Source: Saccharum officinarum (taxonomy: Eukaryota; Streptophyta; Magnoliopsida; Poales; Poaceae). Taken from it: 64,000 nucleotides of DNA. The stretch covers positions 17,200,346-17,264,345 of the forward strand of contig CM036215.1 of the NCBI GenBank assembly GCA_020631735.1, in the 5' to 3' direction. Under the pieces are notes generated by a model. It ran no database searches. It was not told the origin of the DNA and saw only the letters and a program-made list of their open reading frames with translations. A program made the translations under genes and the position numbers. Below are positions 24,080-35,738 of this stretch, piece by piece (the first letter of the stretch is position 1; each line of letters starts with the position of its first letter).

Positions 24080-25350
24080 CTTTAGCACTCATGATACCTT
24101 TGATCAAGAGGATAATGAAGAGAAAGAAAAGGAGGAGGAGGACGAGAATAAAAAGAGCATAGCATTCAAGACGTTCTCAACCAAAAGTAATGAGAACAAA
24201 GAAGAGATAGGTGATGATGAGGAAGATAGCTCAAGCTTAAGCATTGATGACGAAGAAATGAATCTTTGTGAAAAGATTGGGCAAACTCATGATGAAGAAG
24301 GGATTTGGGAGTGGAAGAATAAGATCTTCATCAAGGAGGAAGGAATAAAGGAGACGCAATGATTTTGGGGAATTTGGTCATCTCATAGCTGATTATTGGC
24401 CCAACAAGAACAAGTCCTCCAAGAAAAACAAGAGCAAGAACAAGGAGGACAAGGAAGGCTAAAGCTTGAGCTTCAAGAAGAAGAAGAGGCATGCATATTG
24501 TGTCGTGTGGGATTTTGATGCCTCCATAAGTGAAGATGAGGAGAAGACATGATCCAAGTCACCAGAGGGCATTGCCATCAACAAGAATATCTCTATCTTG
24601 AACACACCATAGTGCCTCATGGCTAAGGGTCCAAAGGTACAATTCGATGAGATCATTGTTAGTGAGAGTGAGGAAGGAACCCTTCAAGGAGGAACTCATC
24701 GAACTTTTGCAAGAGGTCCTTGCCGTTATGAAGAGGGAGGTATCCAAAGAATTATGCATGAGGCACAAGGCTCTTGAGCAATCTGAGGAGCATATGACAA
24801 AGAGGCTCTACTCAACACTCATGAGAAGCTTGGAATGCTCACTCTTCTCTTCTTGCTCAAAGGAATGAGCCTATTGGAAAAGCAAGCATAGGAGTTACTT
24901 GTGATTTATTGATGATTCTATTTATGTTCATTTTGTTGTTGCTACTAGCAAAGCTACTCCCTTAAGTTATGGATTCACTATTGATTCATCTCTCCTTGTG
25001 GAGAATGATACCCTAAATAAGGAGATAGATGAAGTCACCCATGCACTAAGCAAACCTTAAATCATGCTTGCACAATGCTTCAGGAGCCAATAGGCACCTT
25101 ATTCTCCAGTGCACTTCTTTGGGAAGCACTATATAAATTCGGTGGTCTTCAAATACTTCTATAGAAATTTGTTGCTTGTTCCCTAAGCTCTGATGATGGT
25201 TCATTCAAGCATCAGAGTTATCCGATGACTGCAACCCCCGCCAAAGCCTAAGCTCTGGTGCTCTGCAAAGAGCACCGCCAAAGAATTCTAGTGGCAGGCT
25301 CTATGCAGCCACTGTTCAGCTAGTTTTCTTCATGTCAATCGACCACCAAA
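24080..25350 (+). mobile_element. Degraded copia (SIRE/Maximus-like) gag remnant
   Basis: Plus-strand frames give acidic-lysine-rich stretches (EEDSSSLSIDDEEMNLCEKI), then a region reading CVVWDFDASISEDEEK and, after breaks, a CLMAKGPKVQFDE phrase. A KR-rich, zinc-knuckle-adjacent segment followed by CLMAK is typical of SIRE/Maximus gag-pol. Stops and frame changes occur every few dozen codons (for example at 24361 and 24461), so nothing here is functional. The reading is by recognition, not alignment. Confidence 0.5.
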
Positions 25351-26230
25351 ATCACATATGGCCATGCAAGGTGCCATTTTACTTACATGCATCATCAACA
25401 ATGTCTTCACCAATGTTTCATTGAGGGGCTTCGCCATCAGCTTTGACATCACTGACGTCACCTTCACCATCAATTTGGAAAAAGGGGATCGCCATCATCA
25501 ACACCGACATCCTCAACTTCGCCTTCACCATCAATTTGGAGCAGGGAGATAACATTGGCATCTTTGACCCTCCTTCATCATCAATTTGGAGCGGGGGAGG
25601 GTGGGAAGGAGGGTCATCAATGACATCTGCATGCAACAACAACCACACTTAAATCATATACTTCAAGTATGCGAAAGATTTTGTCAGAAGCACCAACCAA
25701 GAAGGGCTAGCGAGGAATGCACTGGACAAGCAATCTACCCAAAGGCGCAAGCCTTACCTGGCACCCATGAGCGAAAGTTTTTAAAGATGTGTCATGGTTG
25801 TCTACAACTACATCACCTACATCGACTACTTTGATTGCATCAACTTGTTCGACGAAGGCTCACTTATGAAGCGAAGCTATCAAGGACTCGAGACTAGGTA
25901 AAGGAGCAAGCTACCGAAGGCGAAGATTGAAGGTTCGAGCAAAGTTTTGCCAAACACTAGACGAAGATGAAAACATTTCTACATGATCTTCATATAGATG
26001 AGAGTCATGTGCATGCTCTTTTCCTCCATAACCTTTTTCCAACAAGGTTTTTGGGATGGAGTTGTTACTGAGGCGCACACACATGGGTTGTGAAGACCGG
26101 TCCTTGCAGCCGAGTCTGAGTTGTAATTGGGCCACACTAAGTTGTGTTCAACTATTGGGTCTTGTACTTCCGATTAAAACTAACGAGCTGACAAGCTACT
26201 ATTGGGGTGTATCATATATTAGGGACCCCA
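25351..26230. other. Intergenic repeat debris, no gene seen
   Basis: Contains three spaced copies of a CACCATCAATTTGGA / CATCATCAATTTGGA phrase (near 25466, 25527 and 25577), a short internally repetitive region. No intron-exon structure could be supported. It may be the continuation of the copia remnant. Confidence 0.4.
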
Positions 26231-26677
26231 TTAGAGCATTTCTAGGAGTTTTTAAAACAAGTCCTTAGTTTTATTTTTTAGTAAAAGAGAAAAAAGTGCC
26301 CTCCAATAGAGCTCCTTAAAAATAAAAAGTTGCCAAATAACCACTTCAACTCGTAAGTTTCCACCGTCAAGAGGAACTCCGTATCCACTTCCCATATGGT
26401 ATTTTCCTCGAGAGATCAGATTAAATTGGATACATAAATAAATTAAGAAAATAAAGGATTTCTGAGGAGAAAATGGCAAGAGACAAAGAAACTATTAAAA
26501 AAGGTTTGTTTGGTTAGAAATAGTTCAGGGTTTCCAATGATAAATCATTTAAGAAGCTATTACATGAGACTGTTGGAGAAGAACAAAATTTAAAGTTGTT
26601 ATTTCTTTTGTTAACTTACTAGATCTATTAGTTTGGCAAGTATATTATACCAAACTTCTTGAGACACTCTTATGGTG
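26231..26677. mobile_element. Decayed GAGCATCTCC-type MITE
   Basis: The left end GAGCATTTCTAGGAGTTTTT and the right end AAACTTCTTGAGACACTCTT form an imperfect inverted repeat of about 20 bp, related to the termini at 3718-4125 and 52282-52581. Interior AT-rich, non-coding. Confidence 0.5.
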
Positions 26678-26896
26678 TTGTTTGAAAATGTTTAGGGCCC
26701 ATTTGTAGCCCTACTACCCTAGAGTCTTCCTTTTGTAAATATAAGCTCAATTAGGGGAAAGAATGAAAACCTTTCCTCTCACCTCCCCTATAAAAGGAGA
26801 AGGAAGGTGAGGACCCTTAGCTCATTTGGCACTATCTCACTTGCTCTTTACTCCCACATCTCACTACTCGGTCCTAGACCAATACACATCTATAAG

Positions 26897-27297
26897 AGCA
26901 ACTCCAACGGCCTTGGTCCTAGACCAATACACATCTATAAGAGCAATTCCAATGACCTTTCTAAACTCATTTTGAAGCTATTTTTAGCCATTGTGGCAAA
27001 AATAGAGTCCAACAGCCTTTCTATCATGTTTTACTTTTTTCGTGGTATCCCGGCAAATTTGTTGTCCATATTTCCCAAGCAGCTCTTGCTCGCTATCCCG
27101 GCACCGTGCGGCACCTGTGGTTACATGCGCCCCTGGACAAATGCTAATAAGATGAAAAATCAGATGTCATGCCAGTTTTAAATATAGATAAGGAAGTTTT
27201 ACCCAGTCTGTTGTAGAACTCTAGTTTTTAAAAGGGTTTTTCATTTTACATAATGACTAAATCTTGCAATTTAGAATACAATTTTAAAGTTGCTCTA
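26897..27297. mobile_element. MITE with GAGCAACTCCAA termini
   Basis: The left end begins AGAGCAACTCCAACGGCCTT and the right end reads TTTTAAAGTTGCTCT, an imperfect inverted pair. A 52-bp block at the left end (TCCTAGACCAATACACATCT) is duplicated in tandem across the terminus (26872-26924 and 26914-26965), so the true left border may be the second copy. Confidence 0.5.
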
Positions 27298-27619
27298 AGA
27301 AAGCTTACTGAGAGGGCTATTAGATACCCCTCTTTATCTATTTTAGATGAATTTGAGAATTTTTCAATCTCAATAGGTCCGATCAATGGGTCCGATATAA
27401 TTATTCTCAAATAACATCTTCTCACCAAGTATATCCATATTTATGAAACCCATCAAAGAAAATATCATGTCAGAAGCAAATGTTATGGAAGTAGTAACTA
27501 AAGAAGGAGAAGAAGTAAAACATGAAAATGAGTGAGAGAATCTACCATAAGATCTCTCGTTATTGGTGTTCCACTTAATGGAACTTTTATACCACACTTT
27601 AGTTTCTTCATTACTATTG

Positions 27620-27766
27620 ATACGTTCATTGTAGTTTGAAGCGTGTTTCTATTGGTCTTGGGGTTTCTAAATCGGTCTCTTGACCTCTCTTTCGTAGCAC
27701 CTTTTACCTCTTCTTAATGAAATGACACAGAGTTTTTTTTGTCATTCGAGAAAAAATAAACATAAC
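27620..27766 (+). mobile_element. L1 LINE 3' tail
   Basis: Reads through a CCTCTTCTTAATGAAATGAC stretch (27710-27729), a TTTTTTTTGTCATTCGAG segment and an A-rich AAAAAATAAA end. This is the plus-strand counterpart of the L1 tails at 1935-1985 and 13330-13375. The upstream limit is arbitrary. Confidence 0.6.
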
Positions 27767-27788
27767 AATCATATTGAATTAAAATAAA

Positions 27789-28931
27789 GAGTAAAATGCA
27801 CGACATGTCCATTAACTTTTGGAGGGGTGTCATCTGGGTCCATCAACACTCAAAGTGTATTTTTGAGTCTCTAAACTTTCTATGTTGTGCACTGCAGGTT
27901 CATAATGGTTCTGGAGCTTGCTATTTTTTATTGAACCCCTTCCCTTCTATAACTCTCTTTCAAAATAGCCCCCACAAAGAGAGCATGAGCGGCTCAGCGG
28001 TTACAATCGTCGTCGGTGAGGTCCCGTGTGCACTGCGCCATGCAGTAGATGTTCACAAAGGTGTCACCATGGCCGAGCCAACCGCGAACATTCGTGGGGA
28101 TGCGTACGCCGCCCTCTCCGTGATGTTGCCCATAAGCGCGCCGAGCCGCACCGTGAACTACTCTTGCTGTGTCGCGTTGCCCATAAGCGCGCCGAGCCGC
28201 GCCAAAGAAGCTCACGATGAAGTGGCGCAGCTGGCACGCGTCGTAGATGAGTATGGTGCTCTTTTGGCCAGGGCACACTCTAGCCATGTCTTGAGTCGAG
28301 CTGTCAAGGCACGTGTGGTAGTTTGACGCGTTGACGTCGGCGCAGCACTGCATGAGGCCGTACGCCTGGTCGGGCGCGGTGCCGGTGGCGTTCGGGGCGA
28401 ACCCTGTGGACGCGTCGGCAGTGGCGGGGAGTGATGCGAGGACGTTGAGATTGGCCTGGAACGCTCTGCCGCGCGTTTGTGTTGTTCGGACAACCTGTGT
28501 AGAATGGGTTGTCGGCGATAGCTATTGTCGCGAGGACGTTGAGATTGGCCTTGGGGGCTCTGCGTGGTCGCTTGCTTGCTCGGCTAGCAGCAACTTTGCT
28601 GCCTGGCGCGGTGGCGGCTTGGCTGCCTGGCATGGTGGCGACTTGCATGGCGACAACGTGGCTGTCCTCGCGCGGCCGCCTGCTCGCTTGGCGATGGTGT
28701 GGCCGCATGGCTGCCAAGCGCGGTCACCTGATTAGGTTCCCTCTGTTGGGGCTATTTCAAAAGAGAGTTACAGAAGAGAAGGGGTTCAATGAAAAAATAC
28801 CAAGCTCCCGTACTGGTATGGACCTACGGTGCACAATATAAAAAGTTTACGGACCCAAAAATGTACTTTGAGAGTTGAAGGACCCAGATGACACCCCTCT
28901 AAAAATTAATGACATGTGGTGCATTTTACTC
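27789..28931. mobile_element. Pack-MULE (Mutator-like) with 9-bp target duplication
   Basis: Exact 9-bp duplication TAAAATAAA at 27780-27788 and 28932-28940. Terminal inverted repeats start GAGTAAAATGCAC and extend about 195 bp (27789-27985 against 28733-28931) at visibly high identity, including GAGGGGTGTCATCTGGGTCC on the left arm. A 9-bp duplication with long TIRs defines Mutator-like elements. The roughly 750-bp interior is abruptly GC-rich and encodes a broken DUF26/Gnk2 domain on the minus strand, so this is a gene-capturing Pack-MULE. No transposase is present. Confidence 0.93.
27994..28570 (-). pseudogene. Captured DUF26/Gnk2 (stress-antifungal) domain fragment
   Basis: The minus-strand frame 28353-27994 reads MQCCADVNASNYHTCLDSST, then CPGQKSTILIYDACQLRH, and later NIYCMAQCTRDLTDDDC. 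These are the cysteine blocks of the Gnk2/DUF26 fold (C-x8-C-x2-C type) found in cysteine-rich receptor-like kinases, plasmodesmata-located proteins and secreted antifungal proteins. Upstream pieces in other frames (GCPNNTNARQ near 28495; PNATGTAPDQAYG around 28370) belong to the same domain, so there is at least one frameshift. The sequence between the two cysteine blocks has collapsed into a repeated GAARRAYGQ unit. There is no kinase domain, signal peptide or intact start. The parental gene is not in this window. Confidence 0.82.
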
Positions 28932-28940
28932 TAAAATAAA

Positions 28941-29975
28941 ACACAACCTATTTTACAATATGAAAACCCTTATCACCAGCAGTGTGGTAGACCTGAACCA
29001 TATTCTATAATCCACATCTCCGAAGCTCAATTATCCACAAATTGTACTCAATGACGAAATAGTTATAGCACTCTCAATCACATCTGAATGGAAAAACCCA
29101 ACAAAAAAGTATTGGTCTAAGCGAAGATCAAAAATAAAAATAATATTAGTATCGTATAGTAAATAGGCTAAGATGTTCAAAACAAAATCATGGATATGAT
29201 TACCAGGAGTATCATTCCATGACCCATATTATTTGGTATAATACATCCTAGCATATCATTGCAGTGCATTGAGGTTTTAGGATCCGGTGCAAGTTTCTAG
29301 GCAGTGTGAATATCTCATGGGGTGAGGGCTTATACGACATTGATGGATCCGTGCAGTCACCGGTACACGGGAGTTGCTAAAACCCTGACCCGATGACGTT
29401 GCGGGAGGAGGCATGCGTGCAGGGCTGCATTGCGAAGTGTGTTGGAGAAGGCAGATACAAAGAGGGGAGCTAAATAATATATGAGGAATTATAGGACTTT
29501 AGAGAGTGGGGCTGGGAGAAGGTGGTGGGATGGAGGGTGTATTGGTAAGAACATTAACATCTTTTAATTTTTTAGATTAATCCACCGTCAATGAGTTTTC
29601 TTGCGATTTGCTGTCTTAGTTTCTGAGATAATTTGGCATTTACCATTGGGTTAACTGGATCCATGCTGTTACAATTTTCCGTGAGATAAACTATTACTAT
29701 TTATCTATTTTGAGCCATGTCATTACCATTCTTGCTCTACTTGAACAGTGCCATATTGTATGTCGCTGATGATGATGGGTGACTGTATTTCCATATTTCC
29801 CAAAACGCCCAGTTCTTCTCCCTTGCCATCTCGTGCCTTCTGGTAGTCGAGTCCATCCTATGACCTTTCAGGAGGTCATGACCTCAGCTTGCTAGTGCTC
29901 CCCTTGCCAACACTCTTGACATGCAGCCGCCTTGGTTCGTCGCTGTTCTGGTCGCCTGATGGTGGCATGTCTGAC
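28941..29975. other. Intergenic, nothing recognised
   Basis: Mixed-composition sequence with no long reading frame, no terminal repeats noticed and no splice-supported coding. Functional content is not supported. Confidence 0.5.
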
Positions 29976-30225
29976 CAGGGAGCTGTCACCTGAAAGAGCA
30001 TCTCTAGGCCCCATATGGGATTTTGGTGATTATTGATGGACAATTAAGGGACTAATCATTCTGCTGAGTTTAAAACTGATACTATAGTTAGACATGATGT
30101 TTGTGGTGCAAGGACGCCCCTCAATTCGATATTGATGACAAGTAACAGCAAAGAAAACTCAAAGTAGTTCAAATTGATTCTATCTTTTGCATTAAGTTAG
30201 GAAACATCGTACTATTAAGAGAGAC
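29976..30225 (+). repeat. SIRE/Maximus-like LTR fragment
   Basis: Starts near CTGTCACCTGAAAGAGCATC with GGATTTTGGTGATTATTGATG downstream, and ends near ATCGTACTATTAAGAGAGAC (30207-30226). Both ends echo phrases of the other SIRE/Maximus-like LTR relics (741-980, 10555-11760). It is shorter than a complete LTR. Confidence 0.4.
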
Positions 30226-30457
30226 AGAAAACACTATGGTTAGCATTGCAAGTTTCCAGTAACATCTAACAAAACCAGAGAGACCATTAGCACACACACA
30301 AGAACCAGGGATACAAAAAAAAATCTAACTCGTGCTGCACTGTCGGATGGTCCAGAACTGTCGAGCTCTCGACAGTGCTAGAGATTGTCAGCACAACGTA
30401 CTTGACTGTACCATGGGTTTTGGAGTGAGGGGTTTAGATACTCCTTCTGTTGTGGGC

Positions 30458-30780
30458 TGTTGGGATCGAGAGGAGAGAGTCGAGGGGAGCGACGGCGACG
30501 GATGCGCTACAGTACCCACGGTGCTACAGTGCGCAGATACTGTTCACATCGGCCGAGAGCGCAGAGGACCGGCGGCTAGGTTGTGAGGGGCGCTGGGAAC
30601 GCCGGCCGCGGGCTTCGCCTACGGCCGGCAAGAGACAATGTTTTCCTTTCTAATCTCTTGCTTGATTAGATTGATACATCTCCTCTCATTATATAGAGAA
30701 GAGGTTTTACTTGGCCCCTAAACAAGCGACTAATTAATCCTAACGGGCTAAGGCCCAATAGGCCCTTGACTCTTCTAACA
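30458..30780. repeat. Possible copia LTR relic
   Basis: Bounded by TGTTGGGATCGAG and CTTCTAACA, an inverted TGTTRG..YAACA pair of the kind that ends copia LTRs. It contains a TTATATAGAGAAGAGG core that could be a promoter. No flanking 5-bp duplication was seen (TGGGC versus CTATA), so a solo LTR is not proven. Confidence 0.35.
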
Positions 30781-30894
30781 CTATACCCACCTAGACATAC
30801 AATTCGTTCTCGAGCTGCAACCTAACTCGACTCTGCTAGACACAAACCTAACACCTAAAAACAGCCTTTTACATCTCGGATTATTTTATTGACC

Positions 30895-30994
30895 NNNNNN
30901 NNNNNNNNNNNNNNNNNNNNNNNNNNNNNNNNNNNNNNNNNNNNNNNNNNNNNNNNNNNNNNNNNNNNNNNNNNNNNNNNNNNNNNNNNNNNNN
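30895..30994. other. Assembly gap (100 Ns)
   Basis: Exactly 100 undetermined bases, the conventional placeholder for a gap of unknown size. Sequence on the two sides need not be contiguous in the genome. Confidence 1.
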
Positions 30995-30999
30995 ATGCG

Positions 31000-31110
31000 G
31001 CCTTGTTTGGATATACACATATATACCTTAATCTATATATGTTGGAGTAGATTAAAGTCGAATTTAGATTAATTCCATCTCAATCCACTTTAATTCATCT
31101 AGAATAAAGT
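31000..31110. repeat. Truncated MITE next to the gap
   Basis: Begins GGCCTTGTTTGGATATACAC and contains ATCTCAATCCACTTTAATTC, phrases of a common grass MITE that starts GGCCTTGTTTGGAT. The second terminus is not clear. Confidence 0.4.
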
Positions 31111-31129
31111 AGATATGAATGCATCAAAC

Positions 31130-32225
31130 AAATGTTGTATGCAGGGCGTCTGTCCATCTGGGCGGACCTTCCTAGGACTGCAACTGCACCGTACGGGCTG
31201 CGGACCAACTAGTTTTTTTATTATCATGCGCAGGACGGATAAGGATAAGAAAAAGAGACCTCCCCTAGTCTCCTTCGTCCACCGTCCATGGCGCTCTCTT
31301 CCTTTCCTTCCCCAAAACTCTACCGTGACCACCTCCCACTGCTCAAGCCCCGCGCCCGCCGAACCTTCCTTGCCGCTGCTCTTGCTCCGCTGCCCGCCCC
31401 ACCTGGCGGCACGGGCACCGCCGCGCCCATGCATGGGGATCGCTTTCTCGGCCGCCAGCTAGCTTTCGAGGCCGTCGCGCGCATGCTCACGCCCAACGAC
31501 GTCGACAGGAGCGGCCGCACGCAAAGGAGAAGCGCCAGGCCCTGGCATGGAAGCCCTCTAGCCTCACGCTCCTGCTACGGCTATGGCGCCCCACTGCAGA
31601 TGGTGGAGAGGACGCATTAGGATACATCACATGTTGCAAATGTATCTTTCAAATGTTTAAGATGTTTTAGAGGTATGTTGCAAGTGTTTTATGTGGATGT
31701 TGCAAAAGTAGATCGAGATGTTGCACATATTACGAGGGCTATATACGTATGTTTCAAGTGTATGTTCCTAATGTTTCATCTGTTTTAGACACATATTGCA
31801 AGTGTTTTATCTGGATGTTGCAAAAGTAGATCTAGATGTTGCATACATATATATATGTGCAAGTGTTTCATGTGTTTTCATATGTATGTTTGCAAATGTT
31901 TTCATCTGGATGTTGTAATATTTTGCAATGGCTACACACATGTTTTCAAGTTTTTCTGTTGTTTTGCAAGTGTTTCAGACGTATGTTGCAGGTGTTTTAA
32001 CTGTTTCAGACGTATGTTGCAAGTGTTTATTTTGGATGTTGCAAAAGTAGATCGAATTATGCACATGTTGAATGGGACTCACCTGCCGCAGCTGCTGGGG
32101 CGCTGCCAAGCGAGCGCCGCGTGTGGTCGTTCAGCGTGGGCCCCGCCTGGGCGCGCAAAACGAGCAGACATGAGAAACAGGATGCAGGGAAACGGACCAG
32201 CAAGCGCGGGCGTCCAAACGTCTAG
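31130..32225 (+). mobile_element. Periodic ATGTTGCAAG repeat element, copy 2
   Basis: Same organisation as 21475-22980: a left GC-rich part starting near GGCGTCTGTCCATCTGGGCGG, a core (31625-32060) of TATGTTGCAAGTGTTTTATG / GGATGTTGCAAAAGTAGATC phrases, and a right GC-rich end at GGGCGTCCAAACGTCTAGG. Plus-strand reading frames in 31115-31620 overlap others in different frames and are not supported as genes. Confidence 0.55.
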
Positions 32226-32384
32226 GCACTGGCATCTCCGCTAAAATTATAAAAATAAACATCACAGCGGACAACACAGATACGCTTGCCTATATACTCC
32301 CAAAGGAAAAGATACGCTTGGCTACATACTTCCATTGACAAGTTTTAAATTCTTGGATTTTTTTTGATGGAAAATGAAACTGAT

Positions 32385-35300
32385 AACTCCGCCTATGTTG
32401 ACTGGAAGACTTTCTTAAGTCGTCTCAACATAGCCGGTCCCAAGCCCGGGTAAAGAAGGAGGGTGTGTTAAGGTCTGGCGAAACAACAGTAAAAAAATAG
32501 CCACTCTCATGGATTTGAAACCCACAAGAGATTCGTTGGGGCGTAACCCTCTTAGCGACGCGCTACATCGGAACCCGGGTGCGGTGTTAAATGGGCAAGG
32601 GCCGGGTCGTCATCCCCTTAGTGGCGCGTCGTATCGTGACCTGGGTACGATGAAAAATGAGCAAGGGTCGGGCCGTCGCAACCTTAGTAGCGCGCTACAT
32701 CTATGCCCGGGTGTAGTGAAAAATGAGCAAGGGTCTTCGCACTACCCTCGACGGGTGCGAAGGGTAAGGAAGCTAGCCGAGCCAACTAGGATTCATCTAG
32801 GTAGCTGGAACGTAGGGTTCCTAACGGGTAAGCTAAGAGAGCTAGTCGATGCAGCAATTAGAAGGCGTGTAAATATTCTATGTGTTCAGGAGACTAAATG
32901 GAAGAGACAGAAGGCGAGGGAGGTGGAGGATACTGGCTTTAAACTTTGATACACGGGAACAACATCGGGTAGGAATGGTGTAGGCATCTTGATCGATAGG
33001 AGCCTTAAAGATGGAGTCGTTGATGTTAAGAGGCAAGGCGATCGGATTATCTTGGTCAAGCTGTTAGTTGGAGATTCGGCTCTGAATGGGATCAGTGCCT
33101 ATGCCCCTTAGGTAGGTCTTAGCGAGGGCACCAAGAGGCAGTTTTGGGAAGATCTTGATAGCATGGTTAGTACCGTGCCTATCAGCGAGAAACTCTTTAT
33201 AGGAGGAGACCTCAACGGCTATGTTGGTGCGACTAATGTAGGTTTTGAGCGGGTGCACTGGGGGTTCGGGTATGGTAGTAGGAATCAAGAGGGGGAGGAT
33301 GTTTTGAACTTCGCGCTGGCCTATGACTTGTTGATAGCGAACACGCTCTTTAGGAAGAGGGAATCTCATCTAGTAACCTTTCGTAGTGGACAACACTCGA
33401 GCCAGATCGACTTGCTTTGATTGTAAGATGTTACCTGGGGAGTGTGTTGTCCCTCAACATAAGCTTGTGGTGGCGGACTTTCGCTTTCGGGTACGTGTCC
33501 ACCGGGACAAACGGGCCAAGATTGCGAGAACGAAGTGGTGGAAGCTTAGATGGGAAGCGGCGCAAACGTTTAAGGAGAGGATGCTAGACGAGGGGCCTTG
33601 GGAAGAAGGAGAAGATGCCGATGACATGTGGCTAAAGATGGTAACATGTGTCCGGAAGGTGGCTTCGGAAGTGTTTGGCGTGAGTAGGGGAGGCAAACGG
33701 GAAGCGAAAGACATATGGTGGTGGAATGACGAGGTGCAAAGGGCTATTAGGGAGAAGAAGGAGTGTTTCAAGCGTCTCCACCATGATAAGAGTGTAGCCA
33801 ACATCGAGGGCTATAAAATAGCGAAGAGGGTTGCAAAGCGAGCTGTGAGTGTAGCAAAAGGTAAGACGTATGATGGCCTTTATCAGCGGCTAGGCACGAA
33901 TGAAGGGGAGAAGGACATTTATAGGATGGCTAGAATCCGCGAGAGGAAGACAAAGGACATCAACCAAATAAAATGCATCAAGTATGGGACAGATCGACTT
34001 CTGGTGAAGGATGAGGAGATCAAGAACAGATGGAGAGAGTACTTCGACAAGCTGTTTAATGGGGAGAATGAGGGTCCTACCCTTGAGTTGGACGACTCAT
34101 TTGACGATACCAATAAACGCTTTGTGAGGAGAATTCAGGAGGCAGAGATCGGTGAGGCTTTGAAGAGGATGAAGGGAGGTAAAGCGATGGGCCCTGATGG
34201 TATCCCCATTGAGGTGTGGAGATACCTAGGCGCCAGAGCGATAGTATGGTTAACTAAACTTTTTAACCTTTTTTTCGGTCTAACAAGATGCCTGAAGAAT
34301 GGAGGAGAAGTATATTAGTACCTATCTTCAAGAACAAGGGAGATGTTCAAAGTTGTACTAACTACCGTGTGATTAAGTTGATGAGTCATACGATGAAGCT
34401 CTAGGAGAGGGTTATCGAGCATCGCCTAAGGAGAGTGACACATGTGACCCAAAATCAGTTTGGGTTCATGCATGGTAGGTCGACCATGGAGGCGATTTTC
34501 TTATTACGACAATTGATGGAGAGATATAGGGAGCAGAAGAAGGACTTGCACATGGTCTTTATTGACCTCGAGAAGGCATATGACAAAGTACCGAGAAATG
34601 TCATGTGGTGGGCCTTTGAAAAGCACAAAGTCCCAACTAAGTACGTTACCCTTATCAAAGATATGTACAGGGATGTGGTGACGTTTGTCCGTACATGTGA
34701 TGACAACACCAGTGACTTTTCAATTAAAATAGGACTGTATCAGGGGTCAGCTTTGAGCCCTTATTTATTTGCTTTGGTGATGGATGAGGTCACAAGGGAC
34801 ATACAAGGTGATATCCCTTGGTGTATGCTCTTTGCTGATGATGTGGTGCTAGTTGACGACAGTAGGGCGGGGGTTAATAGAAAGTTAGAACTATGGAGGC
34901 ACACGTTAGAGTCAAAAGGGTTCAGACTTAGTAGGACTAAGACCGAGTACATGAGGTGCGATTTCAGCGCGACTAGGCACGAGGAGAGACGTTAGCCTCG
35001 ATGGGCAAGTGGTGGCCAAGAAGAATACTTTTCGGTATTTAGGGTCGATGCTACAAAAGGATGGAGACATTGATGAAGATGTTAGGCATAGAATTTCAGC
35101 CGGCTGGCTGAAATGGCGTCAAGCTTCTGGCGTTCTCTGTGACAAAAGGGTGCCTCAGAAGCTGAAAGGTAAGTTCTATAGGACGGCGATTCGTCTGGCG
35201 ATGTTATACGGTGCTGAGTGTTGGCCTACAAAAAGGCGACATGTCCAGCAATTGAGTGTAGCAGAGATGTGTATGTTGCGTTGGTGTTGTGGGCACACAA

Positions 35301-35721
35301 GGAGGGATAGAGTCCGGAACGACGATATTCGGGATAGGGTTGGGGTGGCACCAATTGAGGAGAAATTGATTCAACATCGGTTGAGATGGTTTGGACATGT
35401 CCAACGGAGGCCTCCTGAGGCGCCGGTGCGTAGTGGAGTTCTAAAGCGGGCCGATAATGTAAAGAGCGGTAGAGGTCGACCTAAACTAATTTGGGACGAG
35501 TCCGTTAAGAGATATCTTAAGGAGTGGAATATCTCCAAGGATTTAGCTATAGACAGGAGCGCTTGGAGACTGGCAATCAACGTGCCTGAACCGTGACATC
35601 TTTTTGTCTTGTGCCATTTATGTCCCTTTATGTGTCTCCCTGTTTCTCGTCTCTTTTTGGTTTCATCTCTAGCCTATCCTAACTTGCTTGGGACAAAAGA
35701 CTATGTTGCTGTTGTTATTGG
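32385..35721 (+). mobile_element. Full-length RTE-clade LINE (inactive) with 17-bp target duplication
   Basis: Flanked by TGGAAAATGAAACTGAT (32368-32384) and TGGAAAATGAAACCGAT (35722-35738), a 17-bp duplication with one mismatch. The 3' end is a TTGCTGTTGTTATTG short repeat instead of a poly(A), which is characteristic of RTE elements. The interior codes for an apurinic-type endonuclease followed by a reverse transcriptase; both are broken (see the pseudogene entry). At 3.3 kb it has the usual RTE length, so it is complete but dead. Confidence 0.9.
32509..35596 (+). pseudogene. RTE endonuclease-reverse transcriptase, multiply disrupted
   Basis: In order: an N-terminal basic leader; endonuclease motifs LGSWNVGFLTGK and NILCVQETKWK (about 32800-32910), FIGGDLNGYVG (33195-33230); then reverse transcriptase motifs GGKAMGPDGIPIEVW (34169-34220), [15 protein letters not shown] (34551-34595), [13 protein letters not shown] (34735-34773), [12 protein letters not shown] (34825-34860); and a C-terminal KLIWDESVKRYLKEW segment. 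It is broken by a TGA at 32947-32949 where the family normally has Trp, a TAG at 33109-33111, frameshifts near 33415, 34275 and 34990, and a TAG near 34402. The FADD catalytic motif itself is intact, but no continuous protein is possible. This is a transposon gene, not a host gene. Confidence 0.92.
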
Positions 35722-35738
35722 TGGAAAATGAAACCGAT

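Noticed and set aside
27796..28326. Plus-strand 176-codon frame
   Set aside because: It runs from the MULE terminal repeat into the antisense of the DUF26 fragment; the real homology is on the minus strand.
30458..30780. Considered as a proven solo LTR
   Set aside because: Ends look right but the flanking five bases differ (TGGGC and CTATA), so it is listed only as a possible relic.
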